Assembly: GCF_026343115.1 (NCBI RefSeq)
Contig: NZ_JAPEMC010000001.1
Span: forward strand, 5,373,001-5,437,000
Source of the DNA: Streptomyces sp. NBC_00102
GTDB taxonomy: Bacteria > Actinomycetota > Actinomycetes > Streptomycetales > Streptomycetaceae
Reading direction: 5' to 3'
DNA: 64,000 bases
The stretch's first letter is position 1. Each line of letters starts with the position of its first letter. Below the pieces are notes generated by a model. That model had not been told where the DNA came from, did not search any database, and saw only the letters and a program-made list of their open reading frames with translations. Below are positions 1 to 9,393 of the stretch, piece by piece. Position numbers and translations under genes: made by a program.

Positions 1-831
1 GTACGCCGGGGTCTGGAACGCTGGGTCGCCGGCCGGACCGTCTCCGAGGTGGAGGTCATGCACCCGCGCTCGGTGCGACGCCACCTCGCGGGCGGGGTGG
101 ACTTCGCGGCCCGGCTGACCGGCACGCGTCTGGGAACCGCCATGCGGCGCGGCAAGTACCTGTGGATTCCGCTGGAGGACGAGCCCGTCTCCCTCCTCGG
201 CCATCTCGGGATGAGCGGCCAGCTGCTGGTACGGCCCTTCGACGCCCCGGACGAGAAGCACCTGCGGATCAGGATGCGCTTCGACGACACCCTCGGCACC
301 GATCTGCGCTTCGTCGACCAGCGCACCTTCGGCGGGCTCTCGCTGCACCCCACCACCGCGGACGGGCTCCCCGACGTCATCGCGCACATCGCCCGCGACC
401 CCCTCGACCCCGCCTTCGACGACGCGGCCTTCCACACCGCGCTGCGCCTGCGCCGTACGACGGTCAAACGGGCCCTGCTCGACCAGTCGCTGATCAGTGG
501 CGTCGGCAACATCTACGCGGACGAGGCGCTCTGGCGCGCGAAACTCCACTACGACCGGGCCACCGCGACCCTCACCCGCCCCAAGTCCGCCGAGCTGCTC
601 GGCCACGTCCGGGACGTGATGAACGCGGCGCTCGCCCAGGGCGGCACCAGCTTCGACAGCCTGTACGTCAACGTGAACGGTGAATCCGGCTACTTCGACC
701 GTTCGCTCGACGCCTACGGCCGCGAGGGCGAGCCCTGCCACCGCTGCGGCACCGCCATGCGCCGCCGCCCCTGGATGAACCGCTCCAGCTACTTCTGCCC
801 GAACTGCCAGCGGCCGCCCCGGGCGCGGTGA
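1..831 (+). CDS. mutM: Formamidopyrimidine-DNA glycosylase MutM (Fpg), 5' end outside window
   Basis: This is base excision repair glycosylase/AP lyase that removes oxidised purines such as 8-oxoguanine from DNA. The frame is open from base 1 and begins VRRGLERWV, which in Fpg proteins lies only a few residues after the catalytic Pro-Glu N-terminus, so roughly ten codons and the catalytic residues are missing off the left edge. The helix-two-turn-helix region is visible around [14 protein letters not shown] (480-540), and the C-terminal zinc finger is intact (CHRCG ... YFCPNCQ, 736-813). The first internal ATG at 49 is not the true start. It is followed by a strong hairpin terminator. Confidence 0.95.
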   Translation, partial: VRRGLERWVAGRTVSEVEVMHPRSVRRHLAGGVDFAARLTGTRLGTAMRRGKYLWIPLEDEPVSLLGHLGMSGQLLVRPFDAPDEKHLRIRMRFDDTLGTDLRFVDQRTFGGLSLHPTTADGLPDVIAHIARDPLDPAFDDAAFHTALRLRRTTVKRALLDQSLISGVGNIYADEALWRAKLHYDRATATLTRPKSAELLGHVRDVMNAALAQGGTSFDSLYVNVNGESGYFDRSLDAYGREGEPCHRCGTAMRRRPWMNRSSYFCPNCQRPPRAR

Positions 832-874
832 AGCCGGTTCGGCCCGGCGACGCACGGACGGGCCGGTCCACGAC

Positions 875-918
875 GACGGCGGCCGCCCGGAACCCCAAGG
901 TCCCGGGCGGCCGCCGTC
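875..918. terminator. Bidirectional hairpin terminator between mutM and the lamin-tail gene
   Basis: There are perfect 16-bp inverted arms at 875-890 and 903-918 with a 12-base loop. It lies between two convergent genes, and Streptomyces terminators often lack a long T-tract, as here. Confidence 0.75.
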
Positions 919-928
919 ACTGTCGGGA

Positions 929-2920
929 TCAGCAGGGGAAGGTGCCGCGGTAGAGCGCGTGTCCGTACGAGGAGCTCCCGGAGCCGAAGCCGTAGACGCC
1001 GTCGTCGCTCCAGACCGCTTCGCGCAGGCCGGCGACGCACGTGGAAGCCGGCGCGAGGGCGAAGCCCTCCAGGTTGTCGGCCGGCATGACGGCCGGGTTC
1101 GTGTAGGTCACGTCCGGCACGATCGAGCCGGTGGAGCCGACCTTCATGAAGGTGTGCGTCTCGCCGCAGGTGTTGTCGCAGGTCGCGACGAGGCGCTGGG
1201 TACCGGCGTCGAACATCACGTCCATCACGGAGGTCTTGCCGGTGGCGATCGTCGCGAACGTGGTGAAGGTACCGTCGGAGTTCAGGCCGTAGACGTGCAG
1301 CGAGCCGTCGTACTCCAGCCCGGCGAAGAACAGGCCGGCCCCGTGTGACGGGTAATTCGCCGGGTCGTAGGCGGCGTGGGTGAGCGGGTCGATCCAGCCG
1401 TTCGCGGTCAGCCAGGTGTCCGGCACGTACCCGACACCCTCGAAGCCCAGGTTGGCGTCGTCCTTGTCACCGGTGTCCAACTGCGGGAACTGCGCGGTCA
1501 TGTCCCACTGGTGCACCGGCGTCAGCGTCGAACCGGTCGCCGTCGGGTCGAACTCCAGGATGGTGTCCTTGGGCGCCGTGTTCTTGGTGTTGTCGCGCTC
1601 GGAGGTGACGTAGAGGTGGCCGTTGCCGCCGATCGTCAGACCCTCGGAGTCCGGCTCGCCGGAGCCGCCCGCGAAGCGGATCTGCTTGCCGGTCGCGCTC
1701 CAGGACGCGTCCGGAATCCACTTGCCGTTGCTTTTGACCAGCTTGTAGAGCCAGTTCTTGTTCTTGGCGGCCCACAGCACCGACGGGTTGGCCGGGTCGA
1801 ATGCCAGGCCGCTCACGTCCCGGCCTTCCGGGCCGGTGGACGTGGTGAACGCACAGACGTCGTCCGCGATCGTGACGTCCGCCCCGCCGGGCCACGCGAG
1901 GGTGCCGGTCGGCGTGGAGCCCGTACCGGAGGCCGATTCGGGGGTGCAGCCGCTGGTGAGGGAACCGCCGCCGCCCAGCAGCTCGCCGGCAGGGGTGCCG
2001 CCGCCGGTACCGCCGCCGGTACCACCGTCGCTGCCCGAGCAGGAGTTCACGGCGCCGGGGGTCGCGGTCGCGGCGGTCCGGAACGAACCGGTGCCGTTGG
2101 CACAGCGCTCGGCAGACGGCTTGGCTCCGTCGGTCGCCCAGGTCACCGAGTCGACGGTGTTGCCGCTGCCGTCGACGAGGAAGACCGAGTCGTTGTCGCC
2201 CAGCCCGGTGGAGGAGGCGAACGTGAGGTATCCACCCGCGGGGATGCTCGTCGCGCTCGGCGAGGAGGACGAGACCGACACCGGAGAGTGGGAGGTGTCG
2301 TTGTCGGAGTACTTCCACGACCCGAGGCTGACGGCGCTGGTCCCGCCGTTGTAGAGCTCCACGGTGTCGGAGCCGTTCGAGGAGACCTCGTTGATCCGCA
2401 CCCGGCTCGCCGCGGGCGCCGACGACGGACAGCCGGCGGTGTTCGCGGCGCCGAACGTGGCCGCCGAGGTCGTGGTGACCCACGCCCCGGTGCCGTCGCC
2501 GCCGCAACGGGCCATCGCGGGCTTCGCCTTGTCGGTCGCCCAGTCGACGCGGTCGACCACCGTGCCGCCGGATGTGAAGAGGACCAGCTTGTCCGAGTCG
2601 CCGAGTCCCTTCGGCGAGTTGAAGGTGACGAAGCCACCGGCGGGGATCGTGCCGGCGGACGGGCTGAACGACTGAGGCGAGAAGCTGTCGTCGGACATCT
2701 TCCAGCCGCTGATGCTCACGGCGGTCGAGCCGGTGTTGTACAGCTCCACCGTGTCGTTGTTCGACGAGGTGACTTCGTTGATCCGGACGTTCTGGTAGCC
2801 GGTCGGGTCCGCGGCAGCCGCGGGCTGCGCGGCCAGGACTCCCGTGACGAGAAGTCCTGAGAGCGTCAGAGCGGTGGCGGCTGCGGAGGCGACGCCGGCA
2901 CGTGTGGGTGAGGTAGGCAC
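929..2920 (-). CDS. Secreted protein with two lamin-tail domains and a C-terminal propeller-like region
   Basis: The 663-residue protein has a signal peptide (residues 1-37, ending AAQPAAAADP). Two similar domains follow, at about 42-165 and 171-295, each with the VRINEV(T/S)S.(G/N).DTVELYN and S..W....D pattern of the lamin-tail (LTD) family. A Gly/Thr-rich linker (about 296-315) leads to a region of about 330 residues with repeated short strands (SGLAFDP, DSEGLTI, NLEGFAL) resembling secreted beta-propeller or SdiA/esterase-like repeats, and several cysteines near the C-terminus. LTDs in secreted bacterial proteins often accompany cell-surface or nuclease functions. No catalytic motif is recognisable, so the function is unknown. 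It is transcribed convergently to mutM. Confidence 0.85.
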   Translation of the reverse strand: MPTSPTRAGVASAAATALTLSGLLVTGVLAAQPAAAADPTGYQNVRINEVTSSNNDTVELYNTGSTAVSISGWKMSDDSFSPQSFSPSAGTIPAGGFVTFNSPKGLGDSDKLVLFTSGGTVVDRVDWATDKAKPAMARCGGDGTGAWVTTTSAATFGAANTAGCPSSAPAASRVRINEVSSNGSDTVELYNGGTSAVSLGSWKYSDNDTSHSPVSVSSSSPSATSIPAGGYLTFASSTGLGDNDSVFLVDGSGNTVDSVTWATDGAKPSAERCANGTGSFRTAATATPGAVNSCSGSDGGTGGGTGGGTPAGELLGGGGSLTSGCTPESASGTGSTPTGTLAWPGGADVTIADDVCAFTTSTGPEGRDVSGLAFDPANPSVLWAAKNKNWLYKLVKSNGKWIPDASWSATGKQIRFAGGSGEPDSEGLTIGGNGHLYVTSERDNTKNTAPKDTILEFDPTATGSTLTPVHQWDMTAQFPQLDTGDKDDANLGFEGVGYVPDTWLTANGWIDPLTHAAYDPANYPSHGAGLFFAGLEYDGSLHVYGLNSDGTFTTFATIATGKTSVMDVMFDAGTQRLVATCDNTCGETHTFMKVGSTGSIVPDVTYTNPAVMPADNLEGFALAPASTCVAGLREAVWSDDGVYGFGSGSSSYGHALYRGTFPC

Positions 2921-3037
2921 GAGGGAGAATTCTCGTGACGCGTTCTGGAGCGGAGGTGCACTCCGGCTGAACGCCGAGAACTGGTCACCCGAACGCCAGG
3001 CTGCGCACCCACACGCCCCGCCGGTCTCTCACGGCGG

Positions 3038-3061
3038 CGTCCCGGGCCACGGCCCGGGACG
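3038..3061 (-). terminator. Hairpin downstream of the CAP-domain gene
   Basis: Eleven-base perfect arms at 3038-3048 and 3051-3061 directly follow the stop of the minus-strand CAP-domain gene. Confidence 0.6.
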
Positions 3062-3072
3062 CGCGCGACTCC

Positions 3073-3993
3073 TCAGAAGCCGAAGTCCTGCGTCCACCAG
3101 GGGCCGCCGTCGGCGATGTAGACGCCGACGCCCAGGGTCGTGTAATCGCAGTTGAGAATGTTTGCGCGGTGGCCTTCGCTGTTCATCCAGCTGTCCATCA
3201 CGGCCTGCGCGTCGGCCTGGCCGCGGGCGATGTTCTCCCCGCCGAGGTTGGTGATGCCCGCCGCCGCCGCGCGGTCCCAGGGGGTGTCGCCGTCCGGGTC
3301 GGTGTGGTCGAAGAAGTCGCGGGCCGCCATGTCCTGGCTGAAGTTCTGGGCCAGCGAGGTCAGCGAGGAGCTGAGCGTCACCGGGCTGCAGCCGACCTTC
3401 GACCGCTCCTGGTTGACCAGGGTGAGCACCGCGGTCTGCGCGGAGGTGTCCGGGGCCGGCTCGGGTGCCTCGGTCTTCGGTGCGGCCGTGGTGGGGGCCG
3501 GTGCCGCGGCGGCGGTGGACTTCGCCGGGGCGGGCGCCGCGGTCGTCTTCGTCACCGAGGGGGTGGCGGACGGTGTGGGGCTCGCGGTCTTCTCCGTGGG
3601 GGACGCGGAGGGGGAGGCCGACTTCGAGGGGGCCTCGGGCCGCTCGCTGCCCCGGCTCGCCGGGGTGGGCGCCGTACGGCCCGTCGGGTCGGCGCTCGCG
3701 GTGCCCTGGGTGAGCAGGTCCGGAGCTCCGGCGGAGTCGGCGCGGTCGGCGTGCGAGCTGTCGCTCAGGCCGTACGTCTCGCCGCCCGGGAGCATCCCGG
3801 TGGCGCCGGCGACGGCGCCGACCGCCACGGCGGCGGATATCCCGAGCAGCCCGGCCCGTACCGGCAGCGGCACCCGGCGCTTCGACGGGCGCGTGCGGCC
3901 GTGCCGTCCTCCGGAGGGCACCGGGGCGGTTTCGTCAGCGGCGGCGCCTGCGGCGGATCGTCGGTGGCGTCCCATGCGCTGTGCCTTCCTCAT
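3073..3993 (-). CDS. Membrane-anchored CAP/SCP-domain protein
   Basis: The 306-residue protein has a basic N-terminus, one transmembrane segment (about 46-65), a long Ser/Thr/Pro/Ala-rich linker (about 90-175) and a C-terminal CAP (SCP/PR-1-like, YkwD-type) domain (about 185-306). The diagnostic CAP motifs are present: LVNQERSKVGC, DFFDHTDPDGDTPWDR, GENIARG, SEGHRANIL and GVGVYIADGGPWWTQDF. In bacteria such proteins are exported; their activity is mostly unknown and they are suspected to act on the envelope or secreted ligands. A second ATG six codons downstream is an alternative start. The divergent region to acyP carries an 18-bp palindrome. Confidence 0.9.
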   Translation of the reverse strand: MRKAQRMGRHRRSAAGAAADETAPVPSGGRHGRTRPSKRRVPLPVRAGLLGISAAVAVGAVAGATGMLPGGETYGLSDSSHADRADSAGAPDLLTQGTASADPTGRTAPTPASRGSERPEAPSKSASPSASPTEKTASPTPSATPSVTKTTAAPAPAKSTAAAAPAPTTAAPKTEAPEPAPDTSAQTAVLTLVNQERSKVGCSPVTLSSSLTSLAQNFSQDMAARDFFDHTDPDGDTPWDRAAAAGITNLGGENIARGQADAQAVMDSWMNSEGHRANILNCDYTTLGVGVYIADGGPWWTQDFGF

Positions 3994-4044
3994 GCCGTTC
4001 GGCCGCCGCCCGTGGTCTCCGGGGGCGTCACCGTGTCCGTGGCA

Positions 4045-4062
4045 CTCACCCGATCGGGTGAG
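4045..4062. promoter_or_regulatory. 18-bp perfect palindrome between CAP-domain gene and acyP
   Basis: CTCACCCGA followed by its exact reverse complement lies in the 148-bp divergent gap, 52 bp upstream of the CAP gene start. It looks like a dimeric regulator site. The regulator is unknown. Confidence 0.4.
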
Positions 4063-4141
4063 GTCCTTGCGGCCGGACTGTACGCCATGACCGGACGGCC
4101 GCGAGGGGCTTCGAGCGGCTCCGTACGGTTAGCGTTCCCGT

Positions 4142-4423
4142 ATGAGCGAAGACGCAAGACTCGTGGTGTGGGTACGCGGCCGAGTACAGCAAGTAGGGTT
4201 CCGCTGGTTTACCAGGGCAAACGCTCTGGAGATCGGCGGGCTGGCCGGCTTCGCGCTCAATCTGGACGACGGCAGGGTGCAGGTCGTCGCCGAGGGAGCA
4301 CGTGAGAATTGCCACCGTCTGCTGGACTGGCTGCGCTCCGACGACACGCCCGGACGCGTGGACGGAGTCACTGAGATCTGGGACACCCCGCGCGGCGGTT
4401 ACGACGGGTTCGCCATCCGGTGA
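4142..4423 (+). CDS. acyP: Acylphosphatase
   Basis: The 93-residue protein matches the family length of about 90. It hydrolyses the carboxyl-phosphate bond of acylphosphates in the cytoplasm. The catalytic arginine lies in the phosphate loop [11 protein letters not shown] (about residues 13-23) and the catalytic asparagine in [12 protein letters not shown] (about 37-48). The C-terminus ends in the usual YDGFAIR strand. It stands alone on the plus strand; the neighbouring small gene begins 438 bp later. Confidence 0.95.
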   Translation: MSEDARLVVWVRGRVQQVGFRWFTRANALEIGGLAGFALNLDDGRVQVVAEGARENCHRLLDWLRSDDTPGRVDGVTEIWDTPRGGYDGFAIR

Positions 4424-4861
4424 CCGCCGCGCCGGACGCCGGGTCGCGGAGGTCGTCCGCCCGGCGCTCGCGCCGCCCCGCCGTGGCGTGCGCCGGGGCG
4501 GCGGTACCCGGAGTGACCTGCGGCGGAATCCCGGTGCGCCCCGGTGTTGCCAAAGGGGGGCGGGCATGCGAAGCTACCCGGTTGACCAAGATCGCCGAGG
4601 CCTCCCGGCCGTCCGCCGACGGCGGTCCGGGTGATCCCCGGGTCGGGCCGCCCCGGGGATGGCGGCGCCCACGGGGTGTGATCGTGTTGACCGTCAAACT
4701 TTTTGGTGAGACTCTGAAATCCCCGCGCACCTCAGCTGTCCGACAGGGCTGTTTCCGCAGCAACCGCAGTGATGACAAGAGCACTGCCGGGCATCGCGGG
4801 TGCGATTCCCTCACGACCCACACCGCTTCGGTCGGTCACTCAGTGTGGAGGACCATCCATC
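4424..4861. other. Intergenic region between acyP and the coiled-coil gene
   Basis: No coding frame here looks real. The proximal part is plain high-G+C sequence. The distal part (about 4681-4760) is noticeably richer in A/T and contains the only promoter-like match seen, TTGACC at 4687 followed 17 bases later by GACTCT, likely serving the small gene at 4862. Confidence 0.4.
4687..4715 (+). promoter_or_regulatory. Possible sigma-70-type promoter for the coiled-coil gene
   Basis: TTGACC is a good -35 element; the -10 candidate GACTCT after a 17-base spacer is weak. The T-rich spacer is unusual for the neighbourhood. Confidence 0.35.
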
Positions 4862-5071
4862 ATGGCAAAGGCGCTTCTCGGTTACGTCGGCGGTTCCGAC
4901 CCGCGACTCCTCGCCGAGATGCGACGGCTCCAGAAGCGCGTCCAGGACCTGGAATCCGAGCTCGTACGGATCCAGGACGAGAACGACGCGCTCAACGCCG
5001 CCGCTCAGCACCAGTCGCTGCTCGACGGCATCGACATCGACGTACCCCAGGCAGAGCCCGCTCTGACCTGA
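4862..5071 (+). CDS. Small conserved-looking coiled-coil protein
   Basis: The predicted 69-residue protein starts MAKALLGYVGGSDPRLLAEM and is dominated by a heptad-patterned helix, LQKRVQDLESELVRIQDENDAL, followed by an acidic tail. A GGAGG lies nine bases before the ATG at 4862, which decides this start over the upstream in-frame ATG codons at 4769-4772. No enzyme motif is visible. A dimeric coiled coil suggests a structural or regulatory partner protein. The gene sits just upstream of smc but is separated from it by an intrinsic terminator, so it is a unit of its own. I do not recognise a named family. Confidence 0.75.
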   Translation: MAKALLGYVGGSDPRLLAEMRRLQKRVQDLESELVRIQDENDALNAAAQHQSLLDGIDIDVPQAEPALT

Positions 5072-5465
5072 CCGGTCGCCCGCAAGGGGCCGGCCGGGCC
5101 CGCAGACAACTCAGCGGCCCGGGAGCGTTTCTGGATCGTCTTCACCGCGGATCGGCGGTACCGGACATCGTGATCGACCGTGATCACGGCTGTACGGCCA
5201 CTGATCCGCCGTGCGGGACGGTCCGCGGGTCCGGACCACTCGGACCCGTGCGCGGGAGCGGATCCCGCATGCGCCACGTTTTACCAGGGACGCTTCGGCG
5301 TCCCTTCTTTCTTTCCCCCTCGCGTCAACCCGGCTACCGGGTCCGCCCCTGCCCCGCCCCTCGTCCCGCACCGCTTTCCCCACGGCGATCAGTGGTGCGG
5401 TTAACGTCAGATGTGCCCTGCACCCTCAGCGGTGAAACCGTGTGCGAAAGGTAGAGTCCGGCGGC
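5072..5465. other. Intergenic region upstream of smc
   Basis: This stretch contains the intrinsic terminator at 5287-5315, then about 150 bases leading to smc. No convincing small gene or operator was seen. Confidence 0.4.
5287..5315 (+). terminator. Intrinsic terminator with TTCG tetraloop and T-rich tail
   Basis: GGGACGC-TTCG-GCGTCCC (5287-5304) is followed by TTCTTTCTTT. This textbook factor-independent terminator ends the transcript of the 69-residue coiled-coil gene. Confidence 0.85.
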
Positions 5466-8400
5466 GTGCACCTCAAGGCCCTGACACTGCGCGGCTTCAA
5501 GTCGTTCGCCTCCGCCACCACGCTGCGCTTCGAACCGGGGATCACCTGCGTCGTCGGTCCCAACGGGTCGGGCAAATCCAATGTGGTGGACGCGCTTTCC
5601 TGGGTCATGGGGGAACAGGGGGCCAAGTCCCTGCGCGGCGGCAAGATGGAGGACGTCATCTTCGCCGGGACGACCGGGCGCCCCCCGCTCGGCCGCGCCG
5701 AAGTCTCGCTGACCATCGACAACTCGGACGGCGCGCTGCCCATCGAGTACGCCGAGGTGACGATCACCCGGATCATGTTCCGCAACGGCGGCAGCGAGTA
5801 CCAGATCAACGGCGACACCTGCCGGCTGCTCGACATCCAGGAACTCCTCTCCGACTCCGGCATCGGCCGCGAGATGCATGTCATCGTCGGCCAGGGCCAG
5901 TTGGACTCCGTCCTGCACGCCGACCCGATGGGACGCCGGGCGTTCATCGAGGAGGCCGCCGGGGTCCTCAAACACCGCAGGCGCAAGGAGAAGGCGCTGC
6001 GGAAACTCGACGCGATGGGCGCCAACCTCGCCCGCGTCCAGGACCTCACCGAGGAACTCCGCCGGCAGCTCAAACCGCTCGGCCGGCAGGCCGCCGTCGC
6101 CCGGCGGGCCGCGGTCATCCAGGCCGATCTGCGCGACGCCAGGCTGCGGCTGCTCGCCGACGACCTGGTGACCCTGCGGGACGCGCTGCGCGAGGAGATC
6201 GCCGACGAGGCCGAGTCGAAGCGCCGCAAGGAGTCCGCGGAGGCGCGGCTGAAGGAGGCGCTCGCCCGCGAGGCCGAGCTGGAGGGAGAGGTCCGCCGCC
6301 TCGCCCCGCGCCTTCAGCGGGCCCAGCAGAGCTGGTACGAACTCTCCCAACTGGCCGAACGGGTCAGGGGAACCGTCTCGCTCGCCGACGCGAGGGTGAA
6401 GAGCGCGGCCGCCGTCCCCGAGGAGGAGCGGCGCGGACGGGACCCCGAGGACATGGAGCGCGAGGCCGCCCGCATCCGCGAGCAGGAAGCGGAGTTGACC
6501 GCAGCCCTGGAAGCCGCGGAACACGCGCTGGAGGACACCGCCGGCCACCGGGCCGAACTGGAACGCGAACTGGCCGCCGAGGAACGACGCCTCAAGGACG
6601 CCGCACGGGCCCTCGCGGACCGCAGGGAAGGGCTCGCCCGGCTCGGCGGCCAGGTCAACGCGGCCCGCAGCAGGGCCGCCGCGGCCCAGGCGGAGATCGA
6701 CCGCCTCGCGGACTCCCGGGACGGAGCCAGGGAACGGGCCACCGCCGCCCAGGAGGAGTACGAGCAGCTCAAGGCCGAGGTCGACGGACTCGACGCGGAC
6801 GACGCCCGGCTGGCCGAGGAGCACGCGGACGCACGCCGGGACCTCGCCGAGGCCCAGGCCGCGCACGGCGGAGCGCGCGACGCCGCGACCGCGGCGGAAC
6901 GCAGCCGGGCCGCCACCGCCGCCCGCCACGACGCCCTCGCGCTCGGGCTGCGCCGCAAGGACGGTACGGGCGCACTGCTCGCCGCCCCGGACCGGCCGGC
7001 CGGGCTGCTCGGCCCCGCCGCCCGCCTCCTCGACGTCGAACCCGGGTACGAGGTGGCGGTGGCCGCCGCACTCGGTGCGGCCGCCGACGCCGTGGCGGCG
7101 ACCGGGCCCGCCGCGGCCGCCGAGGCGATCCGGCTGCTCCGCGCCGAGGACGCGGGCCGCGCCGCACTGCTGCTCGGGGGTACGGAGCCTCCCGGCGGCC
7201 CGGACGCGGAACCCGGACGCGTACCGGCGCAGGGCGGCGACCAGGCGGCACCCGGGCGTCCGGCGGCGGTACCGCCGCAGGCCGTGGCCGTCGAGTCGGC
7301 CGCGCCCGTGTCCGTACCGGCCGGGGAGCCGGGCGGCGCTGCCGCGGCGACGGGCGACGCCCGCCCCGAGGTCCGTACCGGCGCGGGCCGGCCGGTCGCC
7401 ACGCTGGTCCGCGCACCGGGCGGACTCATGGCGGCCGTGCGGGTGCTGACCCGGGACATGGTCGTGGTGGCGACCCTGGAGGACGCGGAACGGCTCGTCG
7501 CCGCCGAACCGGGACTCACCGCCGTCACCGCCGAGGGCGACGTGCTCTCCGCCCACTTCGCGCACGGCGGATCGGCCGGGGCGCCCAGCCTGCTGGAGGT
7601 GCAGGCGTCCGTCGACGAGGCCGCGGCCGAGCTGGCCTCGCTCGTCGTGCGCTGCGAGGAACTCGCCGAGGCCCAGCGGCTCGCGGGTGATCGGCGCAAG
7701 GACGCCGCCGCCCGCGTCGAGGCCCTGGAAGAGCGCCGCAGGACGGCCGACCGGGAGAAGTCCAAGACCGCCCAGCAACTGGGCCGGCTCGCCGGACAGG
7801 CCAGGGGAGCGGCGGGCGAGGCCGAGCGGACCGCTTCCTCCGCCGCCCGCGCCGAGGAGGCGCTGGAACGCGCCACCGAGGAGGCCGAGACGCTGGCCGA
7901 ACGCCTGCTGGTCGCCGAGGAGACGCCCCTGGCGGAGGAACCGGACACCGCGCGGCGAGACCGGCTCGCGGCCGACGGAGCGAACGCCCGCCAGACCGAG
8001 ATGGAGGCCCGCCTCCAGGTCCGTACCCACGAGGAGCGGGTGAAGGGGCTCGCGGGCCGGGCCGACTCCCTCGACCGGGGAGCCAGGGCCGAACGCGAGG
8101 CCCGCGCCCGCGCCGAGCAGCGCCGCGCCCGGCTGCGCCACGAAGCGGAGGTGGCCGCCGCGGTCGCCTCGGGCGCCCGGCAACTGCTCGCGCACGCCGA
8201 GGTGTCCGTCGTACGGGCCGGGGAGGAGCGTGCGGCGGCCGAGGCGGCCAAGGCCGAGGGGGAGAGCGCGCTCTCCGCCGCCCGCGCGGAGGGCCGGGAC
8301 CTCAAGGGGGAGCTGGACAAGCTCACCGACTCGGTCCACCGGGGCGAGGTGCTGGGCGCCGAGAAGCGGATGCGGGTGGAGCAGCTGGAGGCGAAGGCGC

Positions 8401-9185
8401 TGGAGGAGCTGGGCGTCGAACCTTCGGCCCTGGTCGCCGAGTACGGCCCCGGCCGGCCGGTGCCCCCGTCGCTCCCGGCCGAGGGCGAAGAGGTGCCCGA
8501 GGACCCCGAGCACCCGCGCAACCAGCCCCGGCCGTTCGTCCGTGCCGAACAGGAGAAGCGGCTGAAGTCGGCCGAACGGGCGTACCAGCAACTCGGAAAG
8601 GTGAATCCGCTCGCGTTGGAGGAGTTCGCCGCGCTGGAGGAGCGCCACCAGTTCCTGGCCGAGCAACTGGACGACCTGCGGAAGACCCGGGCCGACCTCC
8701 TCCAGGTCGTCAAGGAGGTCGACGAGCGGGTCGAGCGGGTCTTCACCGAGGCGTACCACGACACCGCCCGCGAGTTCGAGGGTGTCTTCTCCCGGCTCTT
8801 CCCGGGCGGCGACGGACGGCTGGTCCTCACGGACCCGGAACACATGCTCACCACCGGCGTCGACGTGGAGGCGCGTCCGCCGGGGAAGAAGGTGAAGCGG
8901 CTGTCGCTGCTCTCCGGCGGTGAACGGTCCCTGACGGCGGTGGCCCTGCTGGTCGCCATCTTCAAGGCCAGGCCGAGCCCGTTCTACGTGATGGACGAGG
9001 TGGAGGCGGCCCTCGACGACACCAATCTGCAGCGGCTCATCCGCATCATGGAGGAGCTCCAGGAAAGCTCGCAGCTGATCGTGATCACGCACCAGAAGAG
9101 GACGATGGAGGTCGCGGACGCCCTGTACGGGGTTTCCATGCAGGGTGACGGTGTATCGAAAGTCATCAGTCAGCGTCTTCGCTGA
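5466..9185 (+). CDS. smc: Chromosome segregation ATPase SMC
   Basis: The 1239-residue SMC subunit of the condensin-like SMC-ScpAB complex organises and segregates the nucleoid. Visible features are the N-terminal ATPase half (HLKALTLRGFKSF, Walker A VGPNGSGKSN), two long coiled-coil arms, a hinge around residues 500-690, and the C-terminal half with signature LSGGERSLTA and Walker B FYVMDEVEAALDD. The GTG at 5466 is chosen because homology begins at HLKAL and a GAAAGG lies upstream. It is longer than many SMCs because of a Pro/Ala/Gly-rich insertion of about 80 residues in the hinge region (about 7180-7425). It is followed by glcP. Confidence 0.97.
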   Translation: MHLKALTLRGFKSFASATTLRFEPGITCVVGPNGSGKSNVVDALSWVMGEQGAKSLRGGKMEDVIFAGTTGRPPLGRAEVSLTIDNSDGALPIEYAEVTITRIMFRNGGSEYQINGDTCRLLDIQELLSDSGIGREMHVIVGQGQLDSVLHADPMGRRAFIEEAAGVLKHRRRKEKALRKLDAMGANLARVQDLTEELRRQLKPLGRQAAVARRAAVIQADLRDARLRLLADDLVTLRDALREEIADEAESKRRKESAEARLKEALAREAELEGEVRRLAPRLQRAQQSWYELSQLAERVRGTVSLADARVKSAAAVPEEERRGRDPEDMEREAARIREQEAELTAALEAAEHALEDTAGHRAELERELAAEERRLKDAARALADRREGLARLGGQVNAARSRAAAAQAEIDRLADSRDGARERATAAQEEYEQLKAEVDGLDADDARLAEEHADARRDLAEAQAAHGGARDAATAAERSRAATAARHDALALGLRRKDGTGALLAAPDRPAGLLGPAARLLDVEPGYEVAVAAALGAAADAVAATGPAAAAEAIRLLRAEDAGRAALLLGGTEPPGGPDAEPGRVPAQGGDQAAPGRPAAVPPQAVAVESAAPVSVPAGEPGGAAAATGDARPEVRTGAGRPVATLVRAPGGLMAAVRVLTRDMVVVATLEDAERLVAAEPGLTAVTAEGDVLSAHFAHGGSAGAPSLLEVQASVDEAAAELASLVVRCEELAEAQRLAGDRRKDAAARVEALEERRRTADREKSKTAQQLGRLAGQARGAAGEAERTASSAARAEEALERATEEAETLAERLLVAEETPLAEEPDTARRDRLAADGANARQTEMEARLQVRTHEERVKGLAGRADSLDRGARAEREARARAEQRRARLRHEAEVAAAVASGARQLLAHAEVSVVRAGEERAAAEAAKAEGESALSAARAEGRDLKGELDKLTDSVHRGEVLGAEKRMRVEQLEAKALEELGVEPSALVAEYGPGRPVPPSLPAEGEEVPEDPEHPRNQPRPFVRAEQEKRLKSAERAYQQLGKVNPLALEEFAALEERHQFLAEQLDDLRKTRADLLQVVKEVDERVERVFTEAYHDTAREFEGVFSRLFPGGDGRLVLTDPEHMLTTGVDVEARPPGKKVKRLSLLSGGERSLTAVALLVAIFKARPSPFYVMDEVEAALDDTNLQRLIRIMEELQESSQLIVITHQKRTMEVADALYGVSMQGDGVSKVISQRLR

Positions 9186-9393
9186 ATCTTCACGTAATTC
9201 CCTGTGCTGCTTCACGCGAATGGCTCGGACCCGGGTAGGTGTGCGCTCTCGCACACGCTCGAATTCGAGTATCGAACGGATGATCTCCGACGCATCCCCT
9301 GCGTATTCAAGTGGTGGCGAACTGTTTCGTATGCGCCACTTAAAGGGCTCATCCATCCACGTCTGACATTGCGGGCAGGCACCAGGAGTTCAT

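Noticed and set aside
5334..9356. A 1340-codon minus-strand open frame opposite smc
   Set aside because: It is rich in Arg/Gly/Leu with no domain, lies exactly antisense to a clear SMC gene, and is the expected codon-position-3 G+C shadow.
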